Shown here piece after piece: positions 1 to 8,495 of a stretch of 64,000 bases of DNA. A model generated the notes under the pieces. The model did not search any database and was not told the origin of the DNA. It saw only the letters and a program-made list of their open reading frames with translations. The DNA lies in the NCBI GenBank assembly GCA_963789535.1, contig CAWBKU010000005.1, positions 744,001 to 808,000 on the forward strand, given 5' to 3'. A program made the position numbers and the translations under genes. This DNA is from CAVXHQ01 sp963789535 (lineage in GTDB: Bacteria; Pseudomonadota; Alphaproteobacteria; Rhodobacterales; Rhodobacteraceae). The first letter of the stretch is position 1. Each line of letters opens with the position of its first letter.

Positions 1-1
1 A

Positions 2-460
2 TCGGACGCCGGACTGATCGCGGACGTGCGTGTCGCCGCGGGCCTCAGCTATCTGGTGTCGATCCTGGCGCTGGCGATCTTCGTGCTCATCCTGCGGTTG
101 GCCGGGTGGCCGTCGCGCAAGGGCGGGTTCAACGTCTGGGTGAACCTGCCGACCTTCGATCCGACGGCCGGCGGCGACGTTGTCCACCGCCTCGAGCGGG
201 ACGCACAGGTCAACCTGATCCTCGGGTTCCTCTTGCCCTTCGTCATCCCTGCGGTTGTAAAGCTGGCCGCGGATGCGATAGAGCCGGTCAATCTGGCGAA
301 CCATCATGTGATGATCTGGACGGTGACGGCATGGGCCTTCCTTCCCGCCTCGCTTTTGATGCGGGGCATCGCGCTCAGCCATGTGGCGGCGATGATCTGC
401 CGTCAGCGCGCACGTGCGCAGCGCCGCGACGCGGGCAACGCGGTCCCGTTGGCGCGCTGA
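2..460 (+). CDS. Hypothetical membrane protein, possibly 5'-truncated
   Basis: The reading frame is open to the left edge of the window, so the gene may begin outside it. A GTG at 26 is also a credible start because it is followed by a basic residue and a hydrophobic segment. Three hydrophobic stretches are visible, near residues 8-28, 62-82 and 93-112 counted from the GTG, with a basic Arg-rich tail, consistent with a small inner-membrane protein. I do not recognise the family. The TGA at 458-460 overlaps the proposed CTG start of the next gene, so the two are probably co-transcribed and coupled. Confidence 0.55.
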   Translation, partial: SDAGLIADVRVAAGLSYLVSILALAIFVLILRLAGWPSRKGGFNVWVNLPTFDPTAGGDVVHRLERDAQVNLILGFLLPFVIPAVVKLAADAIEPVNLANHHVMIWTVTAWAFLPASLLMRGIALSHVAAMICRQRARAQRRDAGNAVPLAR

Positions 461-1545
461 TCGCGGCCTGCCTCTGCCTGAGCCTCGGGACCGTTGCGCG
501 GGCCGAGACTCTGCGCATCGCCACCTTCGCCGCCCCGCTCAGTCGGGATGGACCCGGGCTGCTGTTGCGCGATATCGCGGGTGGCGACGATCCGCAGGTG
601 CTGGCGACCCTCGACATCGTGGCGCAGGTGGCGCCCGACGTCCTGATCCTGACCGATATCGACTGGGACTTGCAGGGCGCCGCCCTGATGGCGCTGCGCG
701 ACCGGATGGTGCCCGCCTATCCGCACGCCTTTGCCGGTCCGCCCAATGCCGGCCTTGCCACCGACCTCGACCTCGACGGCAACGGCCGCCTTGGCGACGA
801 CCGGGACGCACAGGGCTACGGGCGGTTCCGCGGCGACGGCGGCCTTGCCGTGCTGTCGCGCTATCCGCTGGACGTGGCGGGGATGACCGACCTCACCCCG
901 CTCCTCTGGGCCGACGTTCCCGGATCGGCTTTGCCCGATCTGCTTGCCGCCGCACCTGCCATTTCACCCGGCGCGCTGTCGGCGTGGCGCCTGTCCAGCA
1001 CGGCGCACTGGATCCTGCCGGTGCAGGCGCCCGGCGGCCCCGTCGACCTTATGATCTGGACCGCGACGCCCCCCGTCTTCGATGGCCCCGAGGATGCCAA
1101 CGGTCTGCGCAATCGCGACGAACTTCGGCTGTGGAACCACTGGCTCGACGGCACCCTGCCGGGTCAGGCCCCGCGCGACCCCGCACGGCCCTTCGTGCTG
1201 GTCGGCAATTCGAACCTCGATCCCGTCGACGGTGACGGTTACGCAGATGCCATGGCCGCAATGCTCGCCGATCCGCGCGTGCAGGATCCGGCGCCCCGGT
1301 CGGCGGGCGCCCTCACCGCCGCCGATCCGGCGCATCGTGGCGATCCCGCCACCGATACTGCCGACTGGCCCGATGACCCCCCCGGCAACCTGCGCGTCGA
1401 CTATGTCCTGCCGTCCGCCGATCTGACCGTCACCGGCGCGGGCGTGTTCTGGCCCGCGCCGGACGATCCGCTCGCCGCCCTTCTTGGCACGGACGGCCTC
1501 GCCGCCGGTCCGCACCGCCTCGTCTGGGTGGACATCGAGAGGTAG
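457..1545 (+). CDS. Secreted endonuclease/exonuclease/phosphatase-family protein
   Basis: The mature protein of about 340 residues reads like a bacterial endonuclease/exonuclease/phosphatase-fold protein. It has an early ETLRIATF strand, a DVLILTDID segment, an LVGNSNLDPVDGDG segment resembling the family's GDFN-like loop, and an RVDYVLPS segment resembling the usual R-x-D-Y-x-L-P. A hydrophobic leader ending in Ala-Arg-Ala (about residues 2-17) predicts export. The start is uncertain: no ATG, GTG or TTG lies just before the signal peptide, and the best-placed codon is CTG 457, which overlaps the upstream stop as CTGA. An in-frame ATG at 331 would give a long basic extension inside the previous gene and is less likely. 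The catalytic His is not obvious, so activity is unproven. Confidence 0.7.
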   Translation: MIAACLCLSLGTVARAETLRIATFAAPLSRDGPGLLLRDIAGGDDPQVLATLDIVAQVAPDVLILTDIDWDLQGAALMALRDRMVPAYPHAFAGPPNAGLATDLDLDGNGRLGDDRDAQGYGRFRGDGGLAVLSRYPLDVAGMTDLTPLLWADVPGSALPDLLAAAPAISPGALSAWRLSSTAHWILPVQAPGGPVDLMIWTATPPVFDGPEDANGLRNRDELRLWNHWLDGTLPGQAPRDPARPFVLVGNSNLDPVDGDGYADAMAAMLADPRVQDPAPRSAGALTAADPAHRGDPATDTADWPDDPPGNLRVDYVLPSADLTVTGAGVFWPAPDDPLAALLGTDGLAAGPHRLVWVDIER

Positions 1546-1547
1546 CG

Positions 1548-2369
1548 TCAGGACGTGAGCTTGCCCGACGCGATGGCGCCGGGATCCACCGCCGTCACCG
1601 TGACCCGGCCCTCGTCGCGCAGACCGAGCCGGGCACAGACCGCCTCGGAGGCCGCGTTGCCCCTCTGGATGCCCGTCATGAATCCCTGTGTGCCGAACCG
1701 TGCCGCCATCTCGATCATCGCGCGCGCGCCGAGAACGAGGGCGAGGCGCTCGCCGCGCCGGTCGGTCCGCGTCGCCAGCATCCCCCACCATGCCTGTGCC
1801 CCGAGTTCGGCGTGGTCCGGGTGATGCAGGTGGGCGGCGGCCGCGCAGCTTGTCCCGCGCCCGTCGGCATCGAGCGCCACGACCCCGACGCCGGGTCGCA
1901 GCACGCCGCGCAGCACCGCCCCCGTCGGCGGCAGCACCCCGCAGGTAGCCGCAACCTCGGCCAGTGCCGCCAGATGCGCGCCGGGCGACGTGGCGTCGAT
2001 GACGTGCATGGTGACATCGCCGGGCAGTGCCACGGTCGCCACGATCCGTTGCGCGGCGTCCAGAGCCGATTGCGTCCCGGTCCAGCGGGCAAAGAGCGTC
2101 ACCGACAGGCCCCGTGCCTCGGCCTGCGCCTTCAATCCGGTGGCATCGTCCGCCTCAACGGCGGCGATATGCGCAGCACCCTGGAGCACGCACAGCCGGT
2201 GCAGAAGGTCGATATCGTGCAACGTCGCGATTCCGACCGTGCGCCCATAGTAGGTCAGCCGGGGATCGTCGCGCAGCAGATCGAACATCGCGCGCCCCCG
2301 CCGCAGCATCGCCTGCTGTGCAGGCGTGCCGAAGTAGCTGTCGGCGGGATCGCAGGCAGCGTCGTCCAT
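1548..2369 (-). CDS. GNAT-like acetyltransferase family protein
   Basis: A 273-residue soluble protein. The C-terminal part has the look of a GNAT acetyltransferase: a strand-helix segment with Met/Ile-rich sequence near residue 215, then G-I-Q-R-G-N-A-A-S-E-A-V-C-A-R-L-G-L-R, which resembles the usual N-x-x-S-x-x-x-x-x-x-L-G-F motif. A second, more degenerate repeat may fill the N-terminal half. No substrate can be named. The gene converges on the preceding gene (2-bp gap) and is divergent from leuB, with about 155 bp between start codons. Confidence 0.55.
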   Translation of the reverse strand: MDDAACDPADSYFGTPAQQAMLRRGRAMFDLLRDDPRLTYYGRTVGIATLHDIDLLHRLCVLQGAAHIAAVEADDATGLKAQAEARGLSVTLFARWTGTQSALDAAQRIVATVALPGDVTMHVIDATSPGAHLAALAEVAATCGVLPPTGAVLRGVLRPGVGVVALDADGRGTSCAAAAHLHHPDHAELGAQAWWGMLATRTDRRGERLALVLGARAMIEMAARFGTQGFMTGIQRGNAASEAVCARLGLRDEGRVTVTAVDPGAIASGKLTS

Positions 2370-2463
2370 GTCTGGCCTCCTCGGGGACCGGCCTCCCCGT
2401 ACGTCCCGCCAAGGCTACGCGGCGGCGTCCGCCCCGGCAATCGTCCGGTTCGGCCGCGTCGGC

Positions 2464-2492
2464 TTGACCCGCCCGCATCCCTTGGCTACGCC
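2464..2492 (+). promoter_or_regulatory. Putative sigma-70 promoter of leuB
   Basis: TTGACC at 2464-2469 and TACGCC at 2487-2492 are separated by 17 bases, 32 bases before the leuB ATG. The -10 is poor against TATAAT, but the same GCTAC-type -10 with 17-base spacing precedes tRNA-Pro in this window. Position and spacing are seen; function is inferred. Confidence 0.35.
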
Positions 2493-2524
2493 CGCGTCAC
2501 ATGCCCGAACATCAGGACCGCGCC

Positions 2525-3628
2525 ATGCCGAACCCCTCCCTCCTCATCCTCGCCGGCGACGGCATCGGCCCCGAGGTCATGGCCGAGGTCCGGCGGATCA
2601 TCGACTGGATGGGGACGGCGCGCGGCATGACTTTCGACGTGAGCGAGGATCTCGTGGGCGGCTGCGCCTGGGACGTGCACGGCGTGCCATTGGCGGATGC
2701 GACGATGGAACGCGCGCAGGAGGTGGACGCCGTCCTTCTGGGCGCCGTCGGAGGCCCGGCCTACGATGCCCTCGATTTCAGCATAAAGCCCGAGCGTGGC
2801 CTGCTGCGTCTGCGCAAGGAAATGGACCTCTTCGCCAACCTGCGCCCGGCCCAGTGCTTCGACGCGCTGGCCGATTTCAGTTCGCTGAAGCGCGAGATCG
2901 TCGCCGGCCTCGACATCATGATCGTCCGCGAACTGACCTCCGGCGTCTATTTCGGCGAGCCGCGCGGCATCTTTACCGAAGGCAACGAGCGCGTCGGCAT
3001 CAACACCCAGCGCTATACCGAGAGCGAGATCGACCGCGTCTGCCGCGCCGCCTTCGACCTCGCGATGAAGCGCGGAAAGCGCCTCTGCTCGATGGAGAAG
3101 GCCAACGTGATGGAATCGGGCGTTCTCTGGCGCGAGGTGGCGACCCGGGTCGGCAAGGACTACCCGGAGGTCGAGTTGAGCCACATGTATGCCGACGCGG
3201 GCGCGATGCAGCTTACCCGCTGGCCCAAGCAGTTCGACGTGATCGTGACCGACAACCTGTTCGGCGACCTGCTGTCAGACCTCGCCGCCATGCTGACCGG
3301 CAGCCTCGGGATGCTGCCCTCGGCCTCGCTCGGCGCGCCGATGGCGAACGGGCGGCCGAAGGCGCTCTACGAGCCGGTCCATGGCTCCGCGCCCGACATC
3401 GCCGGCACCGGCAAGGCGAATCCGATCGCCTGCATCCTGTCGTTCGCGATGGCGCTGCGGTATTCCTTCGATGCGGGCAACGAGGCGACGCGGATCGAGA
3501 CGGCCGTGGAAAAGGTGCTCGCGGATGGCGCGCGCACCGCCGACCTGATGGGCCCCGACGGCGGCACCCCGATCTCGACGACACAGATGGGCGACGCCAT
3601 CCTTGCCGCGCTGGACGCCAGCCTCTGA
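2525..3628 (+). CDS. leuB: 3-isopropylmalate dehydrogenase
   Basis: LeuB oxidatively decarboxylates 3-isopropylmalate to 2-oxoisocaproate with NAD in the third step of leucine synthesis, as a cytosolic Mg/Mn-dependent homodimer. The 367-residue protein is full length and starts with the family's ILAGDGIGPEV loop. It carries LLGAVGGP, the substrate-binding segment LRLRKEMDLFANLRP, the RELTSGVYFGEPRG region, the metal-site sequence VTDNLFGDLLSD, and the NAD-site sequence EPVHGSAPDIAGTGKANP. ATG 2525 is chosen over 2501 because an AGGA lies about 8 bases upstream of it and the first strand follows immediately. leuC and leuD are not in the window on this side. The alternative tartrate dehydrogenase assignment is less likely given the residue pattern. 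Confidence 0.95.
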   Translation: MPNPSLLILAGDGIGPEVMAEVRRIIDWMGTARGMTFDVSEDLVGGCAWDVHGVPLADATMERAQEVDAVLLGAVGGPAYDALDFSIKPERGLLRLRKEMDLFANLRPAQCFDALADFSSLKREIVAGLDIMIVRELTSGVYFGEPRGIFTEGNERVGINTQRYTESEIDRVCRAAFDLAMKRGKRLCSMEKANVMESGVLWREVATRVGKDYPEVELSHMYADAGAMQLTRWPKQFDVIVTDNLFGDLLSDLAAMLTGSLGMLPSASLGAPMANGRPKALYEPVHGSAPDIAGTGKANPIACILSFAMALRYSFDAGNEATRIETAVEKVLADGARTADLMGPDGGTPISTTQMGDAILAALDASL

Positions 3629-3670
3629 GAGCGGCCCCCTCTACCGGCGGGCGCGCCCGAAGAACCGCGC

Positions 3671-3707
3671 CCCCGTTCACGTTGCCATAACAACTCCCGC
3701 CGGAGGC
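3671..3707 (+). repeat. Dispersed intergenic repeat, copy A (CTCCCGCCGGAGGC type)
   Basis: A 37-bp element lies between leuB and the DMT transporter gene. It matches the reverse complement of 63750-63786 at 36 of 37 positions. Its left part, TTCACGTTGCCATAACAAC, is shared with the copy at 22094. Its right part, CTCCCGCCGGAGGC, contains a CTCC/GGAG inverted repeat and is shared with the copies at 59173 and 63750. No coding potential is assigned. Confidence 0.85.
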
Positions 3708-3750
3708 ATCCGATACCGCCGCCGGGCACCCCGCCCCGAAAGGACGCGCC

Positions 3751-4722
3751 ATGACCCCGAACGCCAAAGGCGCCCTGCTCGCCCTTGCGGCCTTCGCCGT
3801 CTACGCGAGCCACGACGTCATCGTGAAGCTGATGGGCGAGACCTATTCGCCGTTCCAGCTCATCTTCTTTTCGGTCCTGTTCAGCTTTCCGCTGGCGCTG
3901 TTCACCCTGATCCGCGACCGGACGCCGGGCACGCTGCTGCCGGTGCATCCGTGGTGGATCGGGACGCGGACGCTGGCCGCCCTCCTCACCGGTATCTCGG
4001 CGTTCTACGCCTTCACCACGCTGGAACTGGCACAGGTCTACGCGATCATCTTCGCGGCCCCGCTACTCATCACCGTCCTCGCGATCCCGATGCTGGGCGA
4101 GGTGGTGCGCAAGCGGCGCTGGGCGGCGGTCATCGTCGGGCTGGTCGGCGTGCTCGTCGTGCTGCGGCCCGGGTCGACCGAGTTCACGCTGGGCCATGGT
4201 GCCGCCCTGCTCGCCGCCTTCGGCTCGGCCTTCGCGAGCGTCGTGCTGCGCAAGATCGGGTCCGATGAGCGGCCGGTCGTCGTCATGCTCTATCCGATGA
4301 TCGCCAACTTCATCGCGATGATGATCGTGCTGCCCTTCGTCTACATCCCCCCCGCCGTCGAGCATCTGGGGTTCTTCGCCGCCACCGCCGTGCTCGGCTA
4401 TATCGGCGGACTGCTCATCATCGCGGCCTACAGGGCCGGCGAGGCGGTGATCGTCGCACCGATGCAATACAGCCAGATCCTCTGGGCGACGCTCTATGGC
4501 GCGCTGCTGTTCGACGAATATCCCGACCTCGGCACGGTCATCGGGGCGTCGATCATCATCGCCAGCGGCCTCTATATCGTGCTGCGCGAAAGCCGGGGCA
4601 CCTCGACGAATACGCCGGTGCTTCGGACCAAGCCGCGGCCCGATACCGGCACCTCGCCGCGCCAGCCCCGACCTGCGCGGCGCGTCACGCTCGAGGATGC
4701 CAAGGAGGCGGCCTACCGCTAG
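3751..4722 (+). CDS. DMT-superfamily (EamA-type) transporter
   Basis: A 323-residue integral inner-membrane protein of the drug/metabolite transporter superfamily, with two tandem EamA-like halves (about residues 1-140 and 150-278) and roughly ten hydrophobic segments. Family hallmarks include the early AFAVYASHDVIVKLMGE segment, the FYAFTTLELAQVYAIIFAAPLLITVL helix pair and the second-half QYSQILWATLYGALLFDEYPD segment. A basic, Pro/Arg-rich cytoplasmic tail of about 45 residues follows. The exported metabolite cannot be told from sequence. An AAAGGA ribosome binding site lies 8 bases before the ATG. The gene is followed closely by the tRNA-Pro promoter. Confidence 0.88.
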   Translation: MTPNAKGALLALAAFAVYASHDVIVKLMGETYSPFQLIFFSVLFSFPLALFTLIRDRTPGTLLPVHPWWIGTRTLAALLTGISAFYAFTTLELAQVYAIIFAAPLLITVLAIPMLGEVVRKRRWAAVIVGLVGVLVVLRPGSTEFTLGHGAALLAAFGSAFASVVLRKIGSDERPVVVMLYPMIANFIAMMIVLPFVYIPPAVEHLGFFAATAVLGYIGGLLIIAAYRAGEAVIVAPMQYSQILWATLYGALLFDEYPDLGTVIGASIIIASGLYIVLRESRGTSTNTPVLRTKPRPDTGTSPRQPRPARRVTLEDAKEAAYR

Positions 4723-4739
4723 GGGCGCCAACAACGCGC

Positions 4740-4768
4740 TTGCAAATGCACCCGGCGCCAGCTACCCC
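4740..4768 (+). promoter_or_regulatory. Putative promoter of tRNA-Pro
   Basis: TTGCAA at 4740-4745 and TACCCC at 4763-4768 are spaced by 17 bases, ending 12 bases before the mature tRNA 5' end. This geometry suits a stable-RNA promoter, although the -10 is GC-rich. Confidence 0.45.
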
Positions 4769-4780
4769 CCGCCGCACGGT

Positions 4781-4857
4781 CGGGCTGTAGCGCAGCCTGG
4801 TAGCGCACCTGCTTCGGGAGCAGGGGGTCGGAGGTTCGAATCCTCTCAGCCCGACCA
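4781..4857 (+). tRNA. tRNA-Pro, anticodon CGG
   Basis: A complete 77-nt cloverleaf. The acceptor stem CGGGCTG pairs with CAGCCCG, followed by discriminator A and an encoded CCA at 4855-4857. The anticodon stem CCTGC/GCAGG encloses the loop TTCGGGA, which places CGG at the anticodon (4815-4817), reading the proline codon CCG. The T-loop GGTTCGAATCC is canonical. CCG is expected to be a frequent proline codon in so GC-rich a genome. Confidence 0.97.
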
Positions 4858-4877
4858 GTAATTCCAGATATCCCCGC

Positions 4878-5645
4878 CTAGTAGAGGTCGCCGCGCCGGT
4901 CGGCCAGATGGGAGATCGCGGTTCGTCGCGCCGTCAGCGCCGCACGGTCGAGGGTCGCGCGCACCATTTCCTCGCCCGTGCCCGCCCGCGCCAGTGCCGC
5001 GCCGTCCGGACCGGCGATCAGGCTGAGGCCGCAATAGTGGGTATCTTCCTCGCGACCCGTATAATTGGCATAGGCCACGAAAATCTCGTTCTCGTCGGCG
5101 CGGGTCGGGACGAGGTGCATCGAGTTGCCGATGAAGGGCGTCATGTTCGCGGTCGGCACGACGATCAGTTCCGCGCCGGCAAGGGCCTGCGCGCGCACGA
5201 GTTCGGGGAATTCGACGTCGTAGCAGATCGCCATGCCGACCTTCCAGCCCATGAAGCTGCCGACGGTTCCGATGGCCTCGCCGCGCAGGAACTGCGTCCG
5301 GTCGACGTCGCCCCACAGGTGCGTCTTGCGGCACCGCACGGCGATCTCGCCCGATTTGTCGACGAGGAACGCCGCATTGTAGACGCCGCCGGCCCCTTGT
5401 TCGGGGCCGCCGAAGGCCAGGCCGATGCCGGACCGCGCCGCGATGTCGCGCATCGCGTCGAGCATCGCGGGCGCGTGGCGGGCCGCCTCGGTCACGGCGG
5501 CGGGGCCGATCACATAGCCGGTCAGATACATCTCGGGCAGGACCAGCAGGTCGGCGCCCGTCGCGCGGGTGATGAGGTCCGGGATGAGCGCGTGGGCCGC
5601 GTCCCAGCCGGAGACGGGATTGCCTTGCCAGAGGGCGATGTCCAT
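4878..5645 (-). CDS. Carbon-nitrogen hydrolase (nitrilase superfamily)
   Basis: A 255-residue cytosolic amidohydrolase of the nitrilase/C-N hydrolase superfamily. The Glu-Lys-Cys triad is visible: Glu in LLVLPEMYLTG, Lys in CRKTHLWGD, and Cys in GMAICYDVEFPE. These enzymes hydrolyse amides (omega-amidase, carbamoyl or acylamide substrates); the exact substrate is not evident. The start ATG overlaps the stop of the CoA-transferase gene by one base (TGATG), so it is the last gene of a three-gene operon with the ThDP enzyme and the CoA-transferase. The operon implies a pathway in which a decarboxylation or ligation, a CoA transfer and an amide hydrolysis are combined. Confidence 0.88.
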   Translation of the reverse strand: MDIALWQGNPVSGWDAAHALIPDLITRATGADLLVLPEMYLTGYVIGPAAVTEAARHAPAMLDAMRDIAARSGIGLAFGGPEQGAGGVYNAAFLVDKSGEIAVRCRKTHLWGDVDRTQFLRGEAIGTVGSFMGWKVGMAICYDVEFPELVRAQALAGAELIVVPTANMTPFIGNSMHLVPTRADENEIFVAYANYTGREEDTHYCGLSLIAGPDGAALARAGTGEEMVRATLDRAALTARRTAISHLADRRGDLY

Positions 5646-6835
5646 CACTCGTCCTTTCTTTCCAGCGCGGCCAGAACCGCATCCGTATCGGCGCCGAAAC
5701 GCGGCGGCGCGCGGCGGTAGCTGACGGGCGTCTTCGAGAGTTTCAGCGGATTGCCGAGAAGGCGCACCGGGCCTGCCGCACTCTCCATCTCGACGATCAT
5801 CGCGCGCGCGGCGACCTGATCGGTGGCGAAGGTGCGGTGGAGCGTGTTGACCGGCCCCACCGGCACCTGCGCCGCCTCGAGGCCGGCGATGATCGCGTCG
5901 ACCGGTTGCGCCCGGAAAAGCGGCGCCAGCGTCGCGATCAGGGTCTCGCGGTTGGCGATGCGGGCGGGGTTCGTCGCATAGTCCGGCGTCTCGGCCAGCC
6001 CCTCGACGCCGAGCCAGCGGGCGCAGCGGCGGAACTGCGCGTCGTTGCCGACGGCGACGATGACATGGCCGTCCGCCGCCTCGAAGACCTGATAGGGGAC
6101 GATGTTGGGATGCCCGTTGCCGCGCCGCTGCGGCACCTTGCCCGAGGTGAGGTAATTGACCCCTTCGTTGATGAGCCAGGCGACCTGGGTGTCGACGAGG
6201 GCCACGTCGATGTGCTGCCCCTCGCCGGTGCGGTTGCGGTGATGCAGGGCGGCGAGGATGCCGGTCACGGCATACATGCCGCACATCACGTCGGCGACGC
6301 CGACGCCGACCTTCATCGGCTCTCCCTCGGGTGCGCCGGTCAGCGACATGATCCCACCATAGCCCTGCGCCATCAGGTCATAGCCGGGTTTCGCCGCGTT
6401 CGGCCCGGTCTGGCCGTAGCCCGAGATCGAGCAATAGATGAGCGCCGGGTTGTCGGGCGCGAGGGCCGCGTAGTCGAGGCCATACCGCGCGAGGCCGCCG
6501 GGCTTGAAGTTCTCGACGAGGATGTCGGCGGTCGCCGCCAGAGCCCGGATCTGCGCCTGCCCCTGCGCCGTGGCGATGTCGATGGCGACCGAGAGCTTGT
6601 TGCGGTTTGCGGCCATGAAGTAGGCCGAAAGGTCGGTCTGCGTGCCGTCGGCATCGACGACATAGGGCGGCCCCCATGTCCGGGTGTCGTCGCCGCCCGT
6701 GCCGGGGTTCTCGATCTTGATGACCCGCGCGCCGAGGTCGCCGAGCAGTTGCGTCGCGGTCGGCCCGGCGAGGATGCGCGACAGGTCGAGGACCGTAAGG
6801 CCCGCCAGAGCTCCGGTCTCAGATGCGTCCGTCAT
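5645..6835 (-). CDS. CaiB/BaiF family class III CoA-transferase
   Basis: A 396-residue enzyme that moves CoA between carboxylic acids. It begins with the family sequence GLTVLDLSRILAGPTATQLLGDLGARVIK, has NRNKLSVAIDI, VENFKPGG and the ISGYGQTGPNAAKPGYDLMAQG block, where the Asp of GYDLMAQ is the expected catalytic aspartate, and ends with the typical PVNTLHRTF and LGNPLKLS segments. It overlaps the ThDP-enzyme gene by 17 bases upstream and touches the nitrilase gene downstream. Formyl-CoA:oxalate transferase is one family member often linked to a ThDP decarboxylase, but the neighbouring ThDP enzyme does not read as a clear oxalyl-CoA decarboxylase, so the substrate is left open. Confidence 0.9.
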   Translation of the reverse strand: MTDASETGALAGLTVLDLSRILAGPTATQLLGDLGARVIKIENPGTGGDDTRTWGPPYVVDADGTQTDLSAYFMAANRNKLSVAIDIATAQGQAQIRALAATADILVENFKPGGLARYGLDYAALAPDNPALIYCSISGYGQTGPNAAKPGYDLMAQGYGGIMSLTGAPEGEPMKVGVGVADVMCGMYAVTGILAALHHRNRTGEGQHIDVALVDTQVAWLINEGVNYLTSGKVPQRRGNGHPNIVPYQVFEAADGHVIVAVGNDAQFRRCARWLGVEGLAETPDYATNPARIANRETLIATLAPLFRAQPVDAIIAGLEAAQVPVGPVNTLHRTFATDQVAARAMIVEMESAAGPVRLLGNPLKLSKTPVSYRRAPPRFGADTDAVLAALERKDE

Positions 6836-8495
6836 ATGACCTCTTGTCGATCCGGGCGGCGATCACGGTGAACCTGTCGGCAGCCAGTGCCGCGTCGAGC
6901 GTCGAGCGCAGTTCTGCCCGGTTCGTCGCATCGTGACCATACCCGCCCATCGCACGCGCGATGGCGGCGAAATCGTGGGTGCCGAAGTCGACGCCGACGT
7001 TGCGCATCTGTCGCCCGCGCTGTTTCAGTTCGATCAGAGCCAGCGAGGCGTCGACGAAGACGACGAAGATCGTGCGCAGGCCGAGTTCGGCGGCGGTGGC
7101 CAGTTCGCCGAGCACCATGAGCATGCCCGCATCGCCGGAGAAAGAGACGGCGGGCACATCGGGATTGGCGATCGAAACGCCCATGGCGAGGGGGACGGCG
7201 CAGCCCATGGTGCACAGGCCCGACGACTGGATCAGGGTGCGTGGCGCGGGGCATTGCCACATCTGGCTCAGCAGGATCCGGTGCGCGCCCGAATCCACGC
7301 TCGCCACGGTTTCTGGCGGCAGCGCCTTGCGGCACTCGTCGATCACGGCGGCCGCACCCCAGATGTCGTCGGTGGGGAACGCCTGCGCCAGCGCCGCGCG
7401 GGCGACCGCGATCCCGCTTTCGGCCTCCCGCGCGGCGACCGGATCGCCCATGGCGGCCTTTGCCTCGGCCTGCGGATTGCCGGTCCATGTCTCGCCGGGG
7501 CTCACGCCATCCGACAGCGCCTCGAGGGTGGCGCCGGTGTGGGCGACGATGGCGATGCCGGCCTGATGCATGTAGTGGTCGTTCGGCACCGCGGCGATGT
7601 CGATCACCCGGACCTGCGCCGGATCCCAGATCTCGCGCCAGCCGGGGCGCATCTCGATAGGATCGTAACCGACGCAGAGGATCAGGTCTGCGGACTGCAC
7701 GAAGGGGACGAGAACTGCGTCGGCCTTTGGCGACAGGCCCGCGCCGCCGAGGGACAGGGGGTGGTCCTCGGGGATGATCCCCTTGGCCTTGTAGGTGGTG
7801 ATGACGGGGATGCCGTGCGCCACGGCAAAGGCCTGCACCGCATGTTCGGCACCGTCCTTGAGGGCGTCGAGGCCGACGATCATCACCGGGCGCTGCGCCT
7901 GCGCCAGCCACTCGCGCGCCTGCGCCAGTGCCGCCTGCGTCGGACGGGTCGGCAGGGCGGCGGGCGTTCGGCGGAGCTGTGCGGGCGTGGGCGCGTCGGC
8001 CACGGATATCGGCACGTCGATGTGGACCGGACCGGCGCGTGCGTCGAGGGCGAGGGTGACGGCCTTGTCGGCGATTATGTCGGCGCTGTCGGCGGTCAGG
8101 CGGAAGGTGCCCTTGGTGATGGGGCGGAAGACGGCCTCGTGGTCGAGGACCTGATGGGTATAGGTCGCGGCCTCGTCGGCATCGAGGCAGCCGGTGAGGA
8201 CGATCATCGGCATCCGGTCCTGATGGGCGTTGGCGACGACGTTGACGCCGTTCATCGCGCCCGGCCCCACGGTCGCGACGAGGATGCCCGGCGCGCCGTC
8301 GATGTGATGCACCCCCTCGGCCATGAAGCCGCCCGCGTTCTCGTGCTTGACCAGCGTGAACGCGATGCCGGCGGTTTCCAGGGCGTCGATGATCGTCAGC
8401 ACCTCGCCGCCGGGCATCCCGAAGGCGTGGCGGCACCCGGCCTCGTAGAGGCGCCGGGCGAGGGCATCGGCGGCACGGAGCGGGGGGGTATTCAT
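6819..8495 (-). CDS. Thiamine diphosphate-dependent enzyme, acetolactate-synthase-like
   Basis: A 558-residue ThDP enzyme with the three-domain plan of acetolactate synthases and 2-oxoacid decarboxylases. The N-terminal PYR domain contains the catalytic Glu in VKHENAGGFMAEG near residue 50, followed by a central Rossmann-like domain (about 190-330). A C-terminal PP domain carries SFSGDAGMLMVLGEL, the GDG-type diphosphate motif with Ala in the third place, and the ALIELKQRGRQM loop. The start ATG at 8495 begins just before the first helix (AADALARRLYEAG). It heads an operon with a CoA-transferase and a nitrilase. Classical AHAS for branched-chain amino acids is unlikely because no small subunit gene accompanies it; a catabolic lyase or decarboxylase role is inferred. 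Confidence 0.85.
   Translation of the reverse strand: MNTPPLRAADALARRLYEAGCRHAFGMPGGEVLTIIDALETAGIAFTLVKHENAGGFMAEGVHHIDGAPGILVATVGPGAMNGVNVVANAHQDRMPMIVLTGCLDADEAATYTHQVLDHEAVFRPITKGTFRLTADSADIIADKAVTLALDARAGPVHIDVPISVADAPTPAQLRRTPAALPTRPTQAALAQAREWLAQAQRPVMIVGLDALKDGAEHAVQAFAVAHGIPVITTYKAKGIIPEDHPLSLGGAGLSPKADAVLVPFVQSADLILCVGYDPIEMRPGWREIWDPAQVRVIDIAAVPNDHYMHQAGIAIVAHTGATLEALSDGVSPGETWTGNPQAEAKAAMGDPVAAREAESGIAVARAALAQAFPTDDIWGAAAVIDECRKALPPETVASVDSGAHRILLSQMWQCPAPRTLIQSSGLCTMGCAVPLAMGVSIANPDVPAVSFSGDAGMLMVLGELATAAELGLRTIFVVFVDASLALIELKQRGRQMRNVGVDFGTHDFAAIARAMGGYGHDATNRAELRSTLDAALAADRFTVIAARIDKRSYDGRI

Noticed and set aside
6819..8495. Oxalyl-CoA decarboxylase paired with formyl-CoA transferase
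   Set aside because: The ThDP enzyme lacks recognisable Oxc-type sequence and a nitrilase shares the operon, so oxalate metabolism is not supported strongly enough to name.
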